Shown: piece after piece, positions 8,828 to 16,756 of the stretch
How the letters are laid out: each line of letters starts with the position of its first letter
How positions within the stretch are numbered: the first letter of the stretch is position 1
Origin: Bacteroidota bacterium
GTDB lineage: Bacteria; Bacteroidota; Bacteroidia; Bacteroidales; UBA4417
Direction of reading: 5' to 3'
NCBI GenBank assembly: GCA_020048595.1
Contig: JAIFMH010000331.1
Coordinates: forward strand, 1 to 23,272
DNA: 23,272 nt
Translations under genes and position numbers: made by a program
The notes under the pieces: model-generated
Told to the model about the DNA's origin: nothing
Seen by the model: the letters and a program-made list of their open reading frames with translations, nothing else
Database searches by the model: none

Positions 8828-10303
8828 GTGAATTTTAGAATATCAAGACTCGGAATATTACCTCTGTTGTCAACAGTTGCACTCACGATGTCGACATCAG
8901 CACAAGATGCTTTAAAAGACAAACCCAACATTGTTCTTTTAGTATCCGACGATCATAGTTTTCCTCATGTGGGTTGCTATAACAATGTTAATCTGTTGAA
9001 ATACAACATCACACCCAATCTGGATGCATTCGCCAAGCAAGGTATTCGTTTCGAAAGGGCATATACAACCTCTCCGCAATGTGCCCCTTCAAGAGCATCT
9101 TTGTTTACTGGCTGTAGCCCGGTAAGTATTGGGGTTACCCGTTTTTATGAACCAGCGAGAAAAGAAGTACCATTTTTTACAGATATTTTAAGAAAATCGG
9201 GTTATTGGGTTGGTTTAGCTGGCCGGTCACATCACTTAGATGGCCCTCCAAAAAATGTTGATCCATTTATATATGAAGTGTTGAAAAATGAAGGGATGGT
9301 ATATGCCAAGTCTCGTTTCGACTTTGTCTCACAATTCAGTACCAAAGGAGCTGGCCTAGCTTCGGTACCGCAAAAAGTGGACTCCATCCTGAATCAGGTT
9401 CCAAAGGGTAAACCGTTTTTCCTTTATTTTGGATTTAATCAGCCACATCGCAGATATGATGATAATTACGAAGAGATTGATCCCGATCAATTGATTTTAC
9501 CACCTGATTTTGTCGATTTGCCCGAAGTGCGAAGAGATTACGCCCGTTATCTTTCCGATCTGCGTGAGATGGATCTTGGATTTGGATACGTTATGAAAGT
9601 GCTTGAAGATAGAAAATTGACAAAAAACACCATTGTGATATTTATTGGCGATAATGGCGAAGCGTTGTTGAGGGGAAAGGGCACACTTCATGGCCGTGGT
9701 TTTCACGTGCCTCTAATAATAAGGTACCCGGGAGTTACAAAACCCAATACGTCTTCAAAAACCCTTGTGAGTGGCGAAGATATTGCACCTACAATTCTCG
9801 ATTTGGCAGGAATGAAATTTGAAACTCCGATTAGTGGGGAAATTTTTAGCAATACCATTAAAGGAATCGAAGATAACAATAAGCGTGAATATATATTTGC
9901 CGAGCGTGGTTATCACAACGGCCCACTCTTCCGTACCGATGGATATGATCTTTCGAGATCGGTGACATCCGAACGGTATCATTATATTTATAATGCAACA
10001 CCCAGACAAGAGTTTGCGCAGGTAGATATGGTGAAAACAAAGGCCTGGGATGACATTGTAAAAGCAAATCAAGAGAATAGATTGTCGGATATGCATAAGG
10101 AATTTTATTTCTACAAAGAGAGGCCCATTTTCGAATTATACGATTTGCAAAACGATCCTTTTGAGTTAAATAATCTTTCGGGACAACCAGAATTGAATGA
10201 GATAGAGAAAAATCTAAGAGAAGAAATGGAAAGAAAGATGATCATAGATCATGATTTTCTTCCCATGCCTGTGCACGTAATTCGAGACACTAAAATTAAA
10301 TAA
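8828..10303 (+). CDS. Secreted S1-family sulfatase 1
   Basis: Hydrolyses sulfate esters (or N-sulfate groups) on a glycan outside the cytoplasm. The signal peptide covers residues 1-25 (ends MSTSA). Metal ligands Asp41-Asp42 lie in NIVLLVSDDHS. The CAPSR motif at Cys85 is the formylglycine site (C-x-P-x-R). GDNGE supplies Asp275/Asn276, and HGRGFHVPLIIRYPG is the usual segment after it. The C-terminal ELYDLQNDPFELNNL motif is typical of sulfatases. Length (491 residues) fits the heparan-N-sulfatase-like size class, but the substrate cannot be read from sequence. Activation needs an anSME or FGE maturase, which is not in this window. The gene sits between tandem copy 3 and a relic of a fourth copy, inside a pair of 189-base direct repeats, so it may have arrived with copy 3. 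Confidence 0.92.
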   Translation: MNFRISRLGILPLLSTVALTMSTSAQDALKDKPNIVLLVSDDHSFPHVGCYNNVNLLKYNITPNLDAFAKQGIRFERAYTTSPQCAPSRASLFTGCSPVSIGVTRFYEPARKEVPFFTDILRKSGYWVGLAGRSHHLDGPPKNVDPFIYEVLKNEGMVYAKSRFDFVSQFSTKGAGLASVPQKVDSILNQVPKGKPFFLYFGFNQPHRRYDDNYEEIDPDQLILPPDFVDLPEVRRDYARYLSDLREMDLGFGYVMKVLEDRKLTKNTIVIFIGDNGEALLRGKGTLHGRGFHVPLIIRYPGVTKPNTSSKTLVSGEDIAPTILDLAGMKFETPISGEIFSNTIKGIEDNNKREYIFAERGYHNGPLFRTDGYDLSRSVTSERYHYIYNATPRQEFAQVDMVKTKAWDDIVKANQENRLSDMHKEFYFYKERPIFELYDLQNDPFELNNLSGQPELNEIEKNLREEMERKMIIDHDFLPMPVHVIRDTKIK

Positions 10304-10316
10304 AAATAAGTGGAAA

Positions 10317-10445
10317 ATGGATGGAACTTATCATCCATAGTCAATTAGAATTATGGCAATGAGTCCCGACTGGAAATTTGGCGACGCTGCAGCGTTAAAA
10401 GAGTTTACCGACCTTGGTGGTATAGGAATACCTGACAATAAATAA
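10317..10445 (+). pseudogene. Relic of a fourth 720-residue-type gene (3' end only)
   Basis: Forty-three codons match the C-terminus of tandem copies 2 and 3, with an in-frame stop (TAG) at codon 8. The first half follows copy 2 (MD.TYHP.S.RIMA). The middle follows copy 3 (PDWKFGDAAALKEFTDLGG). The end IGIPDNK again follows copy 2. It is therefore a mosaic rather than a simple copy of either gene. No start or upstream part remains. Confidence 0.85.
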
Positions 10446-10505
10446 AAATTGCATTTTGTCTTCTTGAGACAGAAAAGAAGTAGAAATAATAAATTAAACT
10501 AATAG
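10317..10505 (+). repeat. Direct repeat, right copy
   Basis: Partner of 6300-6488, with the same 189-base length. After the relic stop, the flank shares GAAAAGAAGTAGAAATA and AATTAAACTAATAG with the flank of tandem copy 2. It ends at the ribosome binding site of the PhoD-like gene. Confidence 0.8.
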
Positions 10506-10515
10506 GGTGATGAAA

Positions 10516-12192
10516 ATGAAAACATTATTATTGTTGATGCTTTTGTTGGGTTCTGTTTGTATAGCAAAAGCTCAGATTGGAGAACCGCCTGTGATTGCTC
10601 CTTTCAAGGATATTGATACCTATTGTATAAACGATTGGTGGAACCACGCCAAAGCAGTGAAAAATGATTCTGCAAAAATTATCGATGTGGATGTTACACG
10701 CGATAAGGTTATCTGTTTTGGAATTTATACCACACAAAATAAGGTAATGAAAATGAGTGCCCAGCTTTTTCCACTTTACCCATATGAAACACGCGAAGTG
10801 CGTTTGGAACTTAAAAAGAATGGAAAATGGAAAGAAATAGCCAAAGCAAAAGTAAATGATATTGGTTGGTCAGCCTTATTCAGGATTGAAAACTGGGACG
10901 ATTCTAAAGATGTTCCCTATCGTTTACGTCATGGTCAAAATGCTGTTTTTGAAGGGTTGATCCGGAGAATGCCGATAAATAAAAATGAAATTGTGCTTGC
11001 TTCACTAAATTGCAACTCAAACAAAAGCAGAGGATTACGAGAGGAATATACTCGTAATGTCAATTATTTTAATCCTGATATAGTATTTTTTGCCGGCGAT
11101 CAAAGCTACGACCATACCGAGCATACAGCAGCATGGTTGCTTTTTGGTCTTCAGTTTCGCGAGTTGTTCAGGGAACGTCCTTGCGTAACCATTCCCGACG
11201 ACCATGATATTGGACATGGCAACATTTGGGGCGAAGGTGGGAAAATATCTGCTTCATCAGCCGGTGACGATGGAGGTTATTTTTACCATCATGAGTATGT
11301 GAAAATGGTTGAGCGTTGTCAAACCGCACATTTACCAGATGCTTATGATCCAACTCCAATTGAGCAGGGAATTGGCGTTTACTATACAAACGTAAATGTG
11401 GGCGGGATTGATTTTGCCATTATTGAAGACCGGAAGTTTAAGAGCGGACCGGCAGGGAAAATTCCGCAACAAGGGCCACGTCCCGACCATATTCGTAATC
11501 CAGAATACGACCCAAAATCCATTGATCTTCCTGGTTTAGAATTGCTTGGAAAACGCCAGCTTACTTTCTTAAAAAACTGGGGCAAGCAATACAATGGCGT
11601 TTCAATGAAAGCTGTTCTTTCTCAGACTGGTTTTTGCGGAGGCGCTCACAGGCACGGAACTTTTGATAATTATTTGCACGCAGACCTGGATTGTAATGGT
11701 TGGCCACAATCCGGTAGAAACGATGCACTTAGGGCAATAAAAGCCGCCGGGGCGGTGCATCTGGCTGGCGACCAACACTTGGCAACGCTGATTCAACACG
11801 GAATTAATGAGCATGGCGATGGCCCGTTTGCTTTTATTGCGCCGGCTATTGTCAATACTTATTATAATAGATGGTGGCATCCTCTTGATGAGAAGCCCGG
11901 TAAAAATAAAGACGATAAAAATCCACTCCCCTTCACCGGAGATTATGTTGATGGTTTGGGAAATAAAATAACGATGCATGCTTATGCAAATATTGTAGGT
12001 CCTGATAAACTTAGCGATGGTTTCGGAATAGTCCGCTTCAATAAAAAAGAGAAGAGTGTAACGTTTGAAAGTTGGGACAGGTTTACCGATGTAACAAAAA
12101 AAGGAGCTCAGCAGATGCCCGGATGGCCTCGCACTATTCGCCAAACAGGAAAAAGTCAAAACATAATTTGGAAGCTTGATCCATTGAAATAG
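10516..12192 (+). CDS. Secreted PhoD-like metallophosphoesterase
   Basis: Likely an extracytoplasmic phosphodiesterase or phosphatase of the PhoD-like calcineurin fold. The signal peptide covers residues 1-19 (ends CIAKA). The N-terminal part is a beta-rich PhoD_N-like domain. Metal-site motifs are in order: FFAGDQSYDH (Asp195), IPDDHD (Asp228-Asp231) and LAGDQH (Asp419, His421). Start choice: GTG 10507 and ATG 10510 also open this frame, but AGGG at 10504-10507 is best spaced (8 bases) for ATG 10516. Only 8 bases separate it from the next gene, so an operon with the anchored protein and permease is likely. Such proteins recur in polysaccharide clusters, where their true substrate is uncertain. 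A decayed 3' end of a related gene lies at 16304-16542. Confidence 0.82.
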   Translation: MKTLLLLMLLLGSVCIAKAQIGEPPVIAPFKDIDTYCINDWWNHAKAVKNDSAKIIDVDVTRDKVICFGIYTTQNKVMKMSAQLFPLYPYETREVRLELKKNGKWKEIAKAKVNDIGWSALFRIENWDDSKDVPYRLRHGQNAVFEGLIRRMPINKNEIVLASLNCNSNKSRGLREEYTRNVNYFNPDIVFFAGDQSYDHTEHTAAWLLFGLQFRELFRERPCVTIPDDHDIGHGNIWGEGGKISASSAGDDGGYFYHHEYVKMVERCQTAHLPDAYDPTPIEQGIGVYYTNVNVGGIDFAIIEDRKFKSGPAGKIPQQGPRPDHIRNPEYDPKSIDLPGLELLGKRQLTFLKNWGKQYNGVSMKAVLSQTGFCGGAHRHGTFDNYLHADLDCNGWPQSGRNDALRAIKAAGAVHLAGDQHLATLIQHGINEHGDGPFAFIAPAIVNTYYNRWWHPLDEKPGKNKDDKNPLPFTGDYVDGLGNKITMHAYANIVGPDKLSDGFGIVRFNKKEKSVTFESWDRFTDVTKKGAQQMPGWPRTIRQTGKSQNIIWKLDPLK

Positions 12193-12200
12193 TTGGATGA

Positions 12201-12740
12201 ATGAAGAAGAATTGGTTGATTGCCCTGGTTGTAATTGTTTTACTTACAGCTCTCTATTTCATAGAAATTAGCAAAGTAAGCAAGGGAGATGGTAATAGAA
12301 TGCCAACTCTCGATAATTTATATACAGATGAAATATCGAATAACTGGGAACCATTTTATAAAGTACGAGCAAAAATTATTAATGGACAATCAGCCAATTT
12401 TTCTATTCCACAAAAAATTAAAGACAACGAAGGTAAGGAGCTTAAACTTTCTGGTGCCTTAGTTTTTTTTGGAAATGGTTGTAGAATGATAAATGATACA
12501 ACAACTGAAGTGAAAAGTTTTTTTATACTTCCAACATTGGGTTTAGCACAAGCTTGCGTTTTACAACCCGATGAAGCTATGCGCTGGACAGTACTTGCTC
12601 ATCTTGCTAAGCCATGGGTTTTAAATCGAAATGATATGATTAAAACCGAGGCTATTGTATCGGGTATATTAAAGATTGATACTTCGAAACCTTATGAGGC
12701 TGCATTTCATTTAGAAAATGCAAGTGCAAAATTAAAATAA
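12201..12740 (+). CDS. Membrane-anchored protein, weakly DUF3299-like
   Basis: A 179-residue protein with one N-terminal membrane segment or signal anchor (about residues 4-22, WLIALVVIVLLTALYFIEI). The rest is expected outside the cytoplasm. The middle part has the order seen in DUF3299 proteins: a GALVFFGNG strand, then SFFILPTLGLAQACVLQPD, then IVSGILKID near the end. Family assignment by eye is weak, and the single Cys in that stretch replaces the fuller pattern I recall. It starts 8 bases after the PhoD-like stop and ends 4 bases before the permease start, so translation is probably coupled. That position suggests an accessory or substrate-binding partner of the permease. The function is unknown. 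Confidence 0.7.
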   Translation: MKKNWLIALVVIVLLTALYFIEISKVSKGDGNRMPTLDNLYTDEISNNWEPFYKVRAKIINGQSANFSIPQKIKDNEGKELKLSGALVFFGNGCRMINDTTTEVKSFFILPTLGLAQACVLQPDEAMRWTVLAHLAKPWVLNRNDMIKTEAIVSGILKIDTSKPYEAAFHLENASAKLK

Positions 12741-12744
12741 CCGC

Positions 12745-13929
12745 ATGATAAGTACACTTTTTAATACGTTACTCGAATCGGCTCCATACATTGTGTTGGG
12801 ATTTATTATTGCTGGAATTCTAAAATTTTGGGTTCCAGCAGATGTACTTCATAAACATTTGGGAAAGAAGTCACAGACTGCACTACTTAAATCTGTAGGC
12901 ATTGGAAGTATTTTGCCATTATGTTCGTGTGGAACTATTCCTCTTGGGATTGGACTATACCGAAGCGGAGCTGCCATTGGCAATATTCTGGCATTTATGA
13001 CATCCACACCAATTCTTTCTCCTGTATTGGTTGCGCTCGCATTATCATTTTTAGGAGTTAAACTAACAGTTACTTTTGTGCTTATTGCTATTGTGGGTTC
13101 TTATTCAATTGGATTAGTTGGTAATCGAATTTTAGTAAACAAAACGAACGCTGATCAACAGGAAAATTGCGAAAAACAATACAATAAGGGAATCAATGCA
13201 AAAAAAATATCAAAAAATAAAATTTTGCAAACTTTGAAATGGTCGTTTTTCGAATTAGGCGCCGATGTAAGTGTTGATGTTACAATTGGACTTAGTATTG
13301 CGGCTTTGGTAATTACTTTCCTGCCAATGGAATGGATATCTTCCTGGTTAGGACAACAGGATCTTTATACACTTTTCTATGTGATATTACTGGGAATACC
13401 GGTTTATGCATGTAGCATTCCATCTATTCCGATTGTGCAGGGGCTGTTATTACTTGGAGCTACTCCAGGAGCGGCAGTTGCCTATTTGATTGCCGGCCCC
13501 GCAACTAATTTGGGAGAGTTGAATGCTATTCGAAATTCCATGGGTTTGAAAACTTCCGCATTTTATGCCAGCGCTCTTTTTGTCTTGGCGTTAGTTGCCG
13601 GTCTTGTGACAGATCAGCTTGTATTTCCCGATTACCAATATCATGCATACCGTGTGCAGGGCGAATTGGTCGTTCAGCAATGTTGTGTACCTTTAATATT
13701 TGGACAAGGGATTGGCACATCCGGAATATCGCCTCAAATACCAATATGGCATTGGCCTTTTGGTATTATTTTATTTGGGGTAATAAGTTATGGCGTTTAT
13801 ATCAAAATCAAACACTTCATTGTTAATCCGTGTAAAACATGCAACTGGAAAGTTTATGGTAACGATGGATTTTGTGGTTCAAAATGCCATGTAAGAAGAA
13901 AGTACGATTATTTACGCAGGTATTTGTAA
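12745..13929 (+). CDS. COG0701/SO_0444-type permease with Cys-rich tail (permease 1)
   Basis: Polytopic inner-membrane protein of the DUF318 (COG0701) permease group, whose members include ArsP-type and proposed Cu/Zn efflux proteins. Two pseudo-symmetric halves are visible. The first has LPLCSCGTIPLG (Cys60, Cys62) followed by AFMTSTPILSPV. The second has GIPVYACSIPSIPI (Cys223) followed by VAYLIAGPATN. A hydrophilic linker (about residues 133-160) separates them. The C-terminal tail has Cys363-x2-Cys366-x10-Cys377-x3-Cys381, which looks like a metal-binding ribbon, and Cys313-Cys314 lie just before the last membrane segment. The substrate is unknown: a metal, a metalloid or a sulfur species would fit the cysteines. 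It is last in the tight PhoD-like / anchored protein / permease unit. Confidence 0.82.
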   Translation: MISTLFNTLLESAPYIVLGFIIAGILKFWVPADVLHKHLGKKSQTALLKSVGIGSILPLCSCGTIPLGIGLYRSGAAIGNILAFMTSTPILSPVLVALALSFLGVKLTVTFVLIAIVGSYSIGLVGNRILVNKTNADQQENCEKQYNKGINAKKISKNKILQTLKWSFFELGADVSVDVTIGLSIAALVITFLPMEWISSWLGQQDLYTLFYVILLGIPVYACSIPSIPIVQGLLLLGATPGAAVAYLIAGPATNLGELNAIRNSMGLKTSAFYASALFVLALVAGLVTDQLVFPDYQYHAYRVQGELVVQQCCVPLIFGQGIGTSGISPQIPIWHWPFGIILFGVISYGVYIKIKHFIVNPCKTCNWKVYGNDGFCGSKCHVRRKYDYLRRYL

Positions 13930-13941
13930 ACAACCGAACAG

Positions 13942-13957
13942 GATGCTTCTGAGCATC
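13942..13957 (+). terminator. Short hairpin after permease 1
   Basis: GATGCT pairs with AGCATC around a TCTG loop, 12 bases past the permease stop. The following TAAAAATG lacks a good T-run, so a role as terminator is only possible. The remaining bases up to 14072 hold nothing else I can support. Confidence 0.3.
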
Positions 13958-14072
13958 TAAAAATGTATTTGCAAAAATATTTCTGGATAACTAATAAAAT
14001 CTTGAGATATGAACCTATTAATACTTTATCCTTTTTAAACGTATTAAATTCATTCTTTGCAGAAGATCAAAC

Positions 14073-16127
14073 ATGAAACTAAACTCATTTCTAGTTCTTG
14101 GACTTTTTACTTTTAATGTAGCGACTATACTTCAGGCCCAAACCGAAAAACCTTTTGTATCTGTAGAAATAATTTTTGGTTCAAAAAAAGGATTCATAGT
14201 TGTTGAGGCTGAACACTTTTACAAACAAACCCAAACCAGCAAACGTGCATGGCACATCAATAGCTCCGATCACAAACCGGAAGTATGGCCAGATCATGAT
14301 AATGCAAGTTATTCTGATGCCGGAGGTAATGCCTACATGGAAGCTTTGCCAGATCTATTTCATAGTGACCATGACCCAATTTTTCAGGGAGATAATTTGG
14401 GTGCAGACGGCGACCTTGCTGTAATGCATTATAAAGTTTGGTTTCCACAGGCGGGACGTTACTACCTGTGGACCCGACTTAGAAGCAACGATCAAGAAGA
14501 CAATACTGCGCAAGCAGGAATTAACGGAACGTGGCCAATCTCGGCACAAATACTTCAATCTCCTGTTGAAAAGAAGGAATGGATTTGGAAAAGTGATAAC
14601 CGCTTGAGCCGTAACCCTTGGAAAATTGGACGTGCTTACCTCGATGTTCCAACAACAGGTATTCACGATATTCAGTTTTGTATGAGAGAAGATGGTGAGG
14701 AGTTCGATCGTTTTATCCTGACACCTGACAGTAATTACTCTATTTCCGAAGGAATTGGTCCCAAAGTTACAATCTATAAAGGCAAATTGCCTAAGCCATT
14801 AAAAGCCGGCAAACAAGTTAAAACACAAAAGAAGTCACTCATAAATCCTGACGGATCATTTTATGGAGTCAATGTACTCTACCAAGATTCCCTTGGAATG
14901 GTAGCAATAGAAGCAGAAAATTTTTATCGCCAGATGCTTACTCAACAAAGGATGTGGCATTTAGTTTCTACCAACCTAACTCCACTTATAGGACCCGACA
15001 GCGATCCTGTTCATTTAGAAGGTGCCAGCGAAAATGCATACCTTGAATTGCTCCCTGATGGTAGACAAAAAGATGAAGATGGAATCAATTCAAAAACCAG
15101 TATTTATGGAGAAGGTGGAAAGGGAGCCATCGTGAGTTATTTTGTTTCTTTTGAAAAAGCCGGAACCTACTATGTCTGGGTGCGGGCCTTAGCAATTGAT
15201 GGTGATGACAATACATTGCACGTAGGCATTGATAACACATGGCCAGAATCTGGCAGGAAGATGATGTTTCAGGGGAAAGCGTGGAAATGGTCTAACACTC
15301 AGCGTGATACTAAAGCACCAATTTCTATTGAAGTAAACAATCCAGGCAAACATGAAATGATGCTTTCGATGCGCGAGGATGGATGCGAGATAGACAGAAT
15401 TTTTATTTGCAGCGATAAGACATTTGTACCTACTGATACAGTAATACTTCCATCAAAAATTCAAAAGGGGGTAATTGAGACCTGGTATAAAACCAGGGAA
15501 CAGCGAATGAACACCAAAGGAAATTATCTTTCTGAAAATGGTATGGTTATAATAGAAGTCGAATCTTACCCGGTAACAGAAGGCTGGTTATATAAAGCAG
15601 ATACTACAAAACATTCGGGTTATGGATACCTCGAATGGAATATGGAAGGACAAGGCATTGAGGCAGGTAAAGGCACTCTGAATTACAGTTTCGAAATTAC
15701 TGAACCAGGTAATTATCAATTGTTTCTCCGCGCAAGAATGGCCGATCCTACTAATCGCCCGGAAACATTGGACCCAGATGGAAACGATATGTGGGTGAAA
15801 TTTACAGGTGGAAAAGATGTTGCTAAGCAACAGTCTCTGGCTGATAATTGGAATAAAATTGCCATACTTGGGCATCCTAAGAGCTGGACTTGGAACACTA
15901 ACGCCGATGCCGAAAAATCGCATGCAATAACTCCTGTTTGCAGGAATTTTAAAAAAGGAGTTTATTCTATAGCAATTTCGGGACGATCAAAAGGGTATAT
16001 CCTTGATAAAATTGCATTAAAAAAATACAAGAACAAACCGGTGAGCACATTTGAAAGTGAGTCTCTTAGAATTCTGACTACAACGAAAGAATCAGATTTT
16101 ACCTATCCTTCTTTTGAAAAAGAATAA
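14073..16127 (+). CDS. Secreted protein with three carbohydrate-binding-like modules
   Basis: A 684-residue exported protein (signal peptide about residues 1-22, ends ILQA) made of three beta-sandwich-like modules and no catalytic domain I can see. Modules 1 (about 40-225) and 2 (about 275-460) are clear internal repeats. Each opens with V(V/A)IEAE(H/N)FY and an early Trp-His. Each then has GRYYLW/GTYYVW, an EDNT/DDNT segment with a TWP, and ends MREDG.E.DR(F/I). Module 3 (about 489-660) is more divergent (MVIIEVESY..., GNYQLFLRARM, ILDKIALKKY). The pattern resembles CBM6/CBM35 and the C-terminal domain of GH115 alpha-glucuronidases; exact family is uncertain. It could bind the uronic-acid glycan attacked by the other enzymes. 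A decayed GH3 gene follows 10 bases later. Confidence 0.7.
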   Translation: MKLNSFLVLGLFTFNVATILQAQTEKPFVSVEIIFGSKKGFIVVEAEHFYKQTQTSKRAWHINSSDHKPEVWPDHDNASYSDAGGNAYMEALPDLFHSDHDPIFQGDNLGADGDLAVMHYKVWFPQAGRYYLWTRLRSNDQEDNTAQAGINGTWPISAQILQSPVEKKEWIWKSDNRLSRNPWKIGRAYLDVPTTGIHDIQFCMREDGEEFDRFILTPDSNYSISEGIGPKVTIYKGKLPKPLKAGKQVKTQKKSLINPDGSFYGVNVLYQDSLGMVAIEAENFYRQMLTQQRMWHLVSTNLTPLIGPDSDPVHLEGASENAYLELLPDGRQKDEDGINSKTSIYGEGGKGAIVSYFVSFEKAGTYYVWVRALAIDGDDNTLHVGIDNTWPESGRKMMFQGKAWKWSNTQRDTKAPISIEVNNPGKHEMMLSMREDGCEIDRIFICSDKTFVPTDTVILPSKIQKGVIETWYKTREQRMNTKGNYLSENGMVIIEVESYPVTEGWLYKADTTKHSGYGYLEWNMEGQGIEAGKGTLNYSFEITEPGNYQLFLRARMADPTNRPETLDPDGNDMWVKFTGGKDVAKQQSLADNWNKIAILGHPKSWTWNTNADAEKSHAITPVCRNFKKGVYSIAISGRSKGYILDKIALKKYKNKPVSTFESESLRILTTTKESDFTYPSFEKE

Positions 16128-16137
16128 TCAACGAGAC

Positions 16138-16310
16138 ATGGAAATCAAATCGTTTGTGATTGCTGCGCTGATCATGATCAGTGTACCGTTTGAGCGGCAA
16201 GTGCAAACCAATTTTACTGCTGACTAAAGATATTGTGAAAGCAATATGATAAAAAGTTGAGGCATTGCTTTCACAAATGACACTTGAAGAGAAGGTTGCA
16301 CAGGTTGGGA
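16138..16310 (+). pseudogene. Decayed 5' end of a GH3 beta-glycosidase gene
   Basis: ATG 16138 opens a signal-peptide-like stretch (MEIKSFVIAALIMISV) that meets a stop at 16225-16227. In another frame, 16253-16310 reads KVEALLSQMTLEEKVAQVGK, the classic GH3 N-terminal signature. At least one frameshift, probably in the A-run at 16251-16255, and several stops separate the two parts. The rest of the GH3 gene is gone and is replaced by a PhoD-like 3' end. Confidence 0.75.
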
Positions 16311-16542
16311 AATAAAATTGCGATGCTCACTTATGCAAATGTTGTAGGTCCTGAAAAACTTAGTATTGACTTCGGATGAATACGGTTCGATAAAAAAAGA
16401 GAAGAGTGTAACGTTTGAAAGCTGGGACAGGTTTACCGATGTAACAAAAAAAGGAGCTCGGCAGATGACCGGATGGCCTCGCACTATTCGTCAATCCGGT
16501 TCGGGTAATAATAGTATATGGAAACTCGATCCATTAAAATAG
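16304..16542 (+). pseudogene. Decayed 3' end of a second PhoD-like gene
   Basis: Strongly similar to the last part of the intact PhoD-like gene (about 11955-12192), ending IWKLDPLK and a stop. It is broken: GGATGA introduces a stop after DFG, and an extra A in GATAAAAAAAG shifts the frame. The final residues differ from the intact gene (RQSGSGNNSIWKLDPLK against RQTGKSQNIIWKLDPLK), so it comes from a diverged paralogue rather than a fresh copy. Its left edge joins the GH3 relic at GGTTGGGAAATAAAAT, a sequence close to that in the intact gene. Confidence 0.85.
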
Positions 16543-16550
16543 TTCTGTAT

Positions 16551-16625
16551 ATGAAGATAATATTGCCGTTTGTTTTTTCAAATGTTGGCTTGCTTTCTCT
16601 GGATCCACTAGATGGTGTCTATTAA
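16551..16625 (+). pseudogene. 24-codon signal-peptide-like ORF, relic of an anchored-protein gene
   Basis: Reads MKIILPFVFSNVGLLSLD and stops after 24 residues. It starts exactly 8 bases after the stop of the PhoD-like relic. The intact anchored-protein gene at 12201 starts at that same spacing after the intact PhoD-like stop. Sequence similarity to that gene is slight (ATGAAR start, hydrophobic leader), so its relic status rests mainly on position. Confidence 0.4.
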
Positions 16626-16633
16626 AGTAAACA

Positions 16634-16670
16634 GATAGTTCATATGGTATGAAAAACCATATTGACTATT
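16634..16670 (+). repeat. Imperfect inverted repeat upstream of permease 2
   Basis: GATAGTTCATATGGT pairs with ACCATATTGACTATT around an ATGAAAA loop, with about three mismatches. The inner 7 bp (ATATGGT/ACCATAT) are perfect. It could be a terminator for upstream transcription, a regulatory hairpin or a remnant of an element. Apart from the relics and this hairpin, I see no gene between 16128 and 16756. Confidence 0.5.
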
Positions 16671-16756
16671 AACTAGTCGACCCTGAAACCTTTACGGCAG
16701 TTAGCATATTCTCAAAATATTGTATTTAAATAACTCATTTTGTTTTAAGCCTTTTA

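Noticed and set aside
11602..12159. 185-codon open frame on the - strand inside the PhoD-like gene
   Set aside because: It lies opposite a gene with intact metal motifs, and the translation looks like random composition.
16690..16756. Possible Bacteroidota-type promoter (TTTG / TAnnTTTG) before permease 2
   Set aside because: AT-rich DNA gives loose matches, but no pair with the right spacing was found. The same holds for 1-75.
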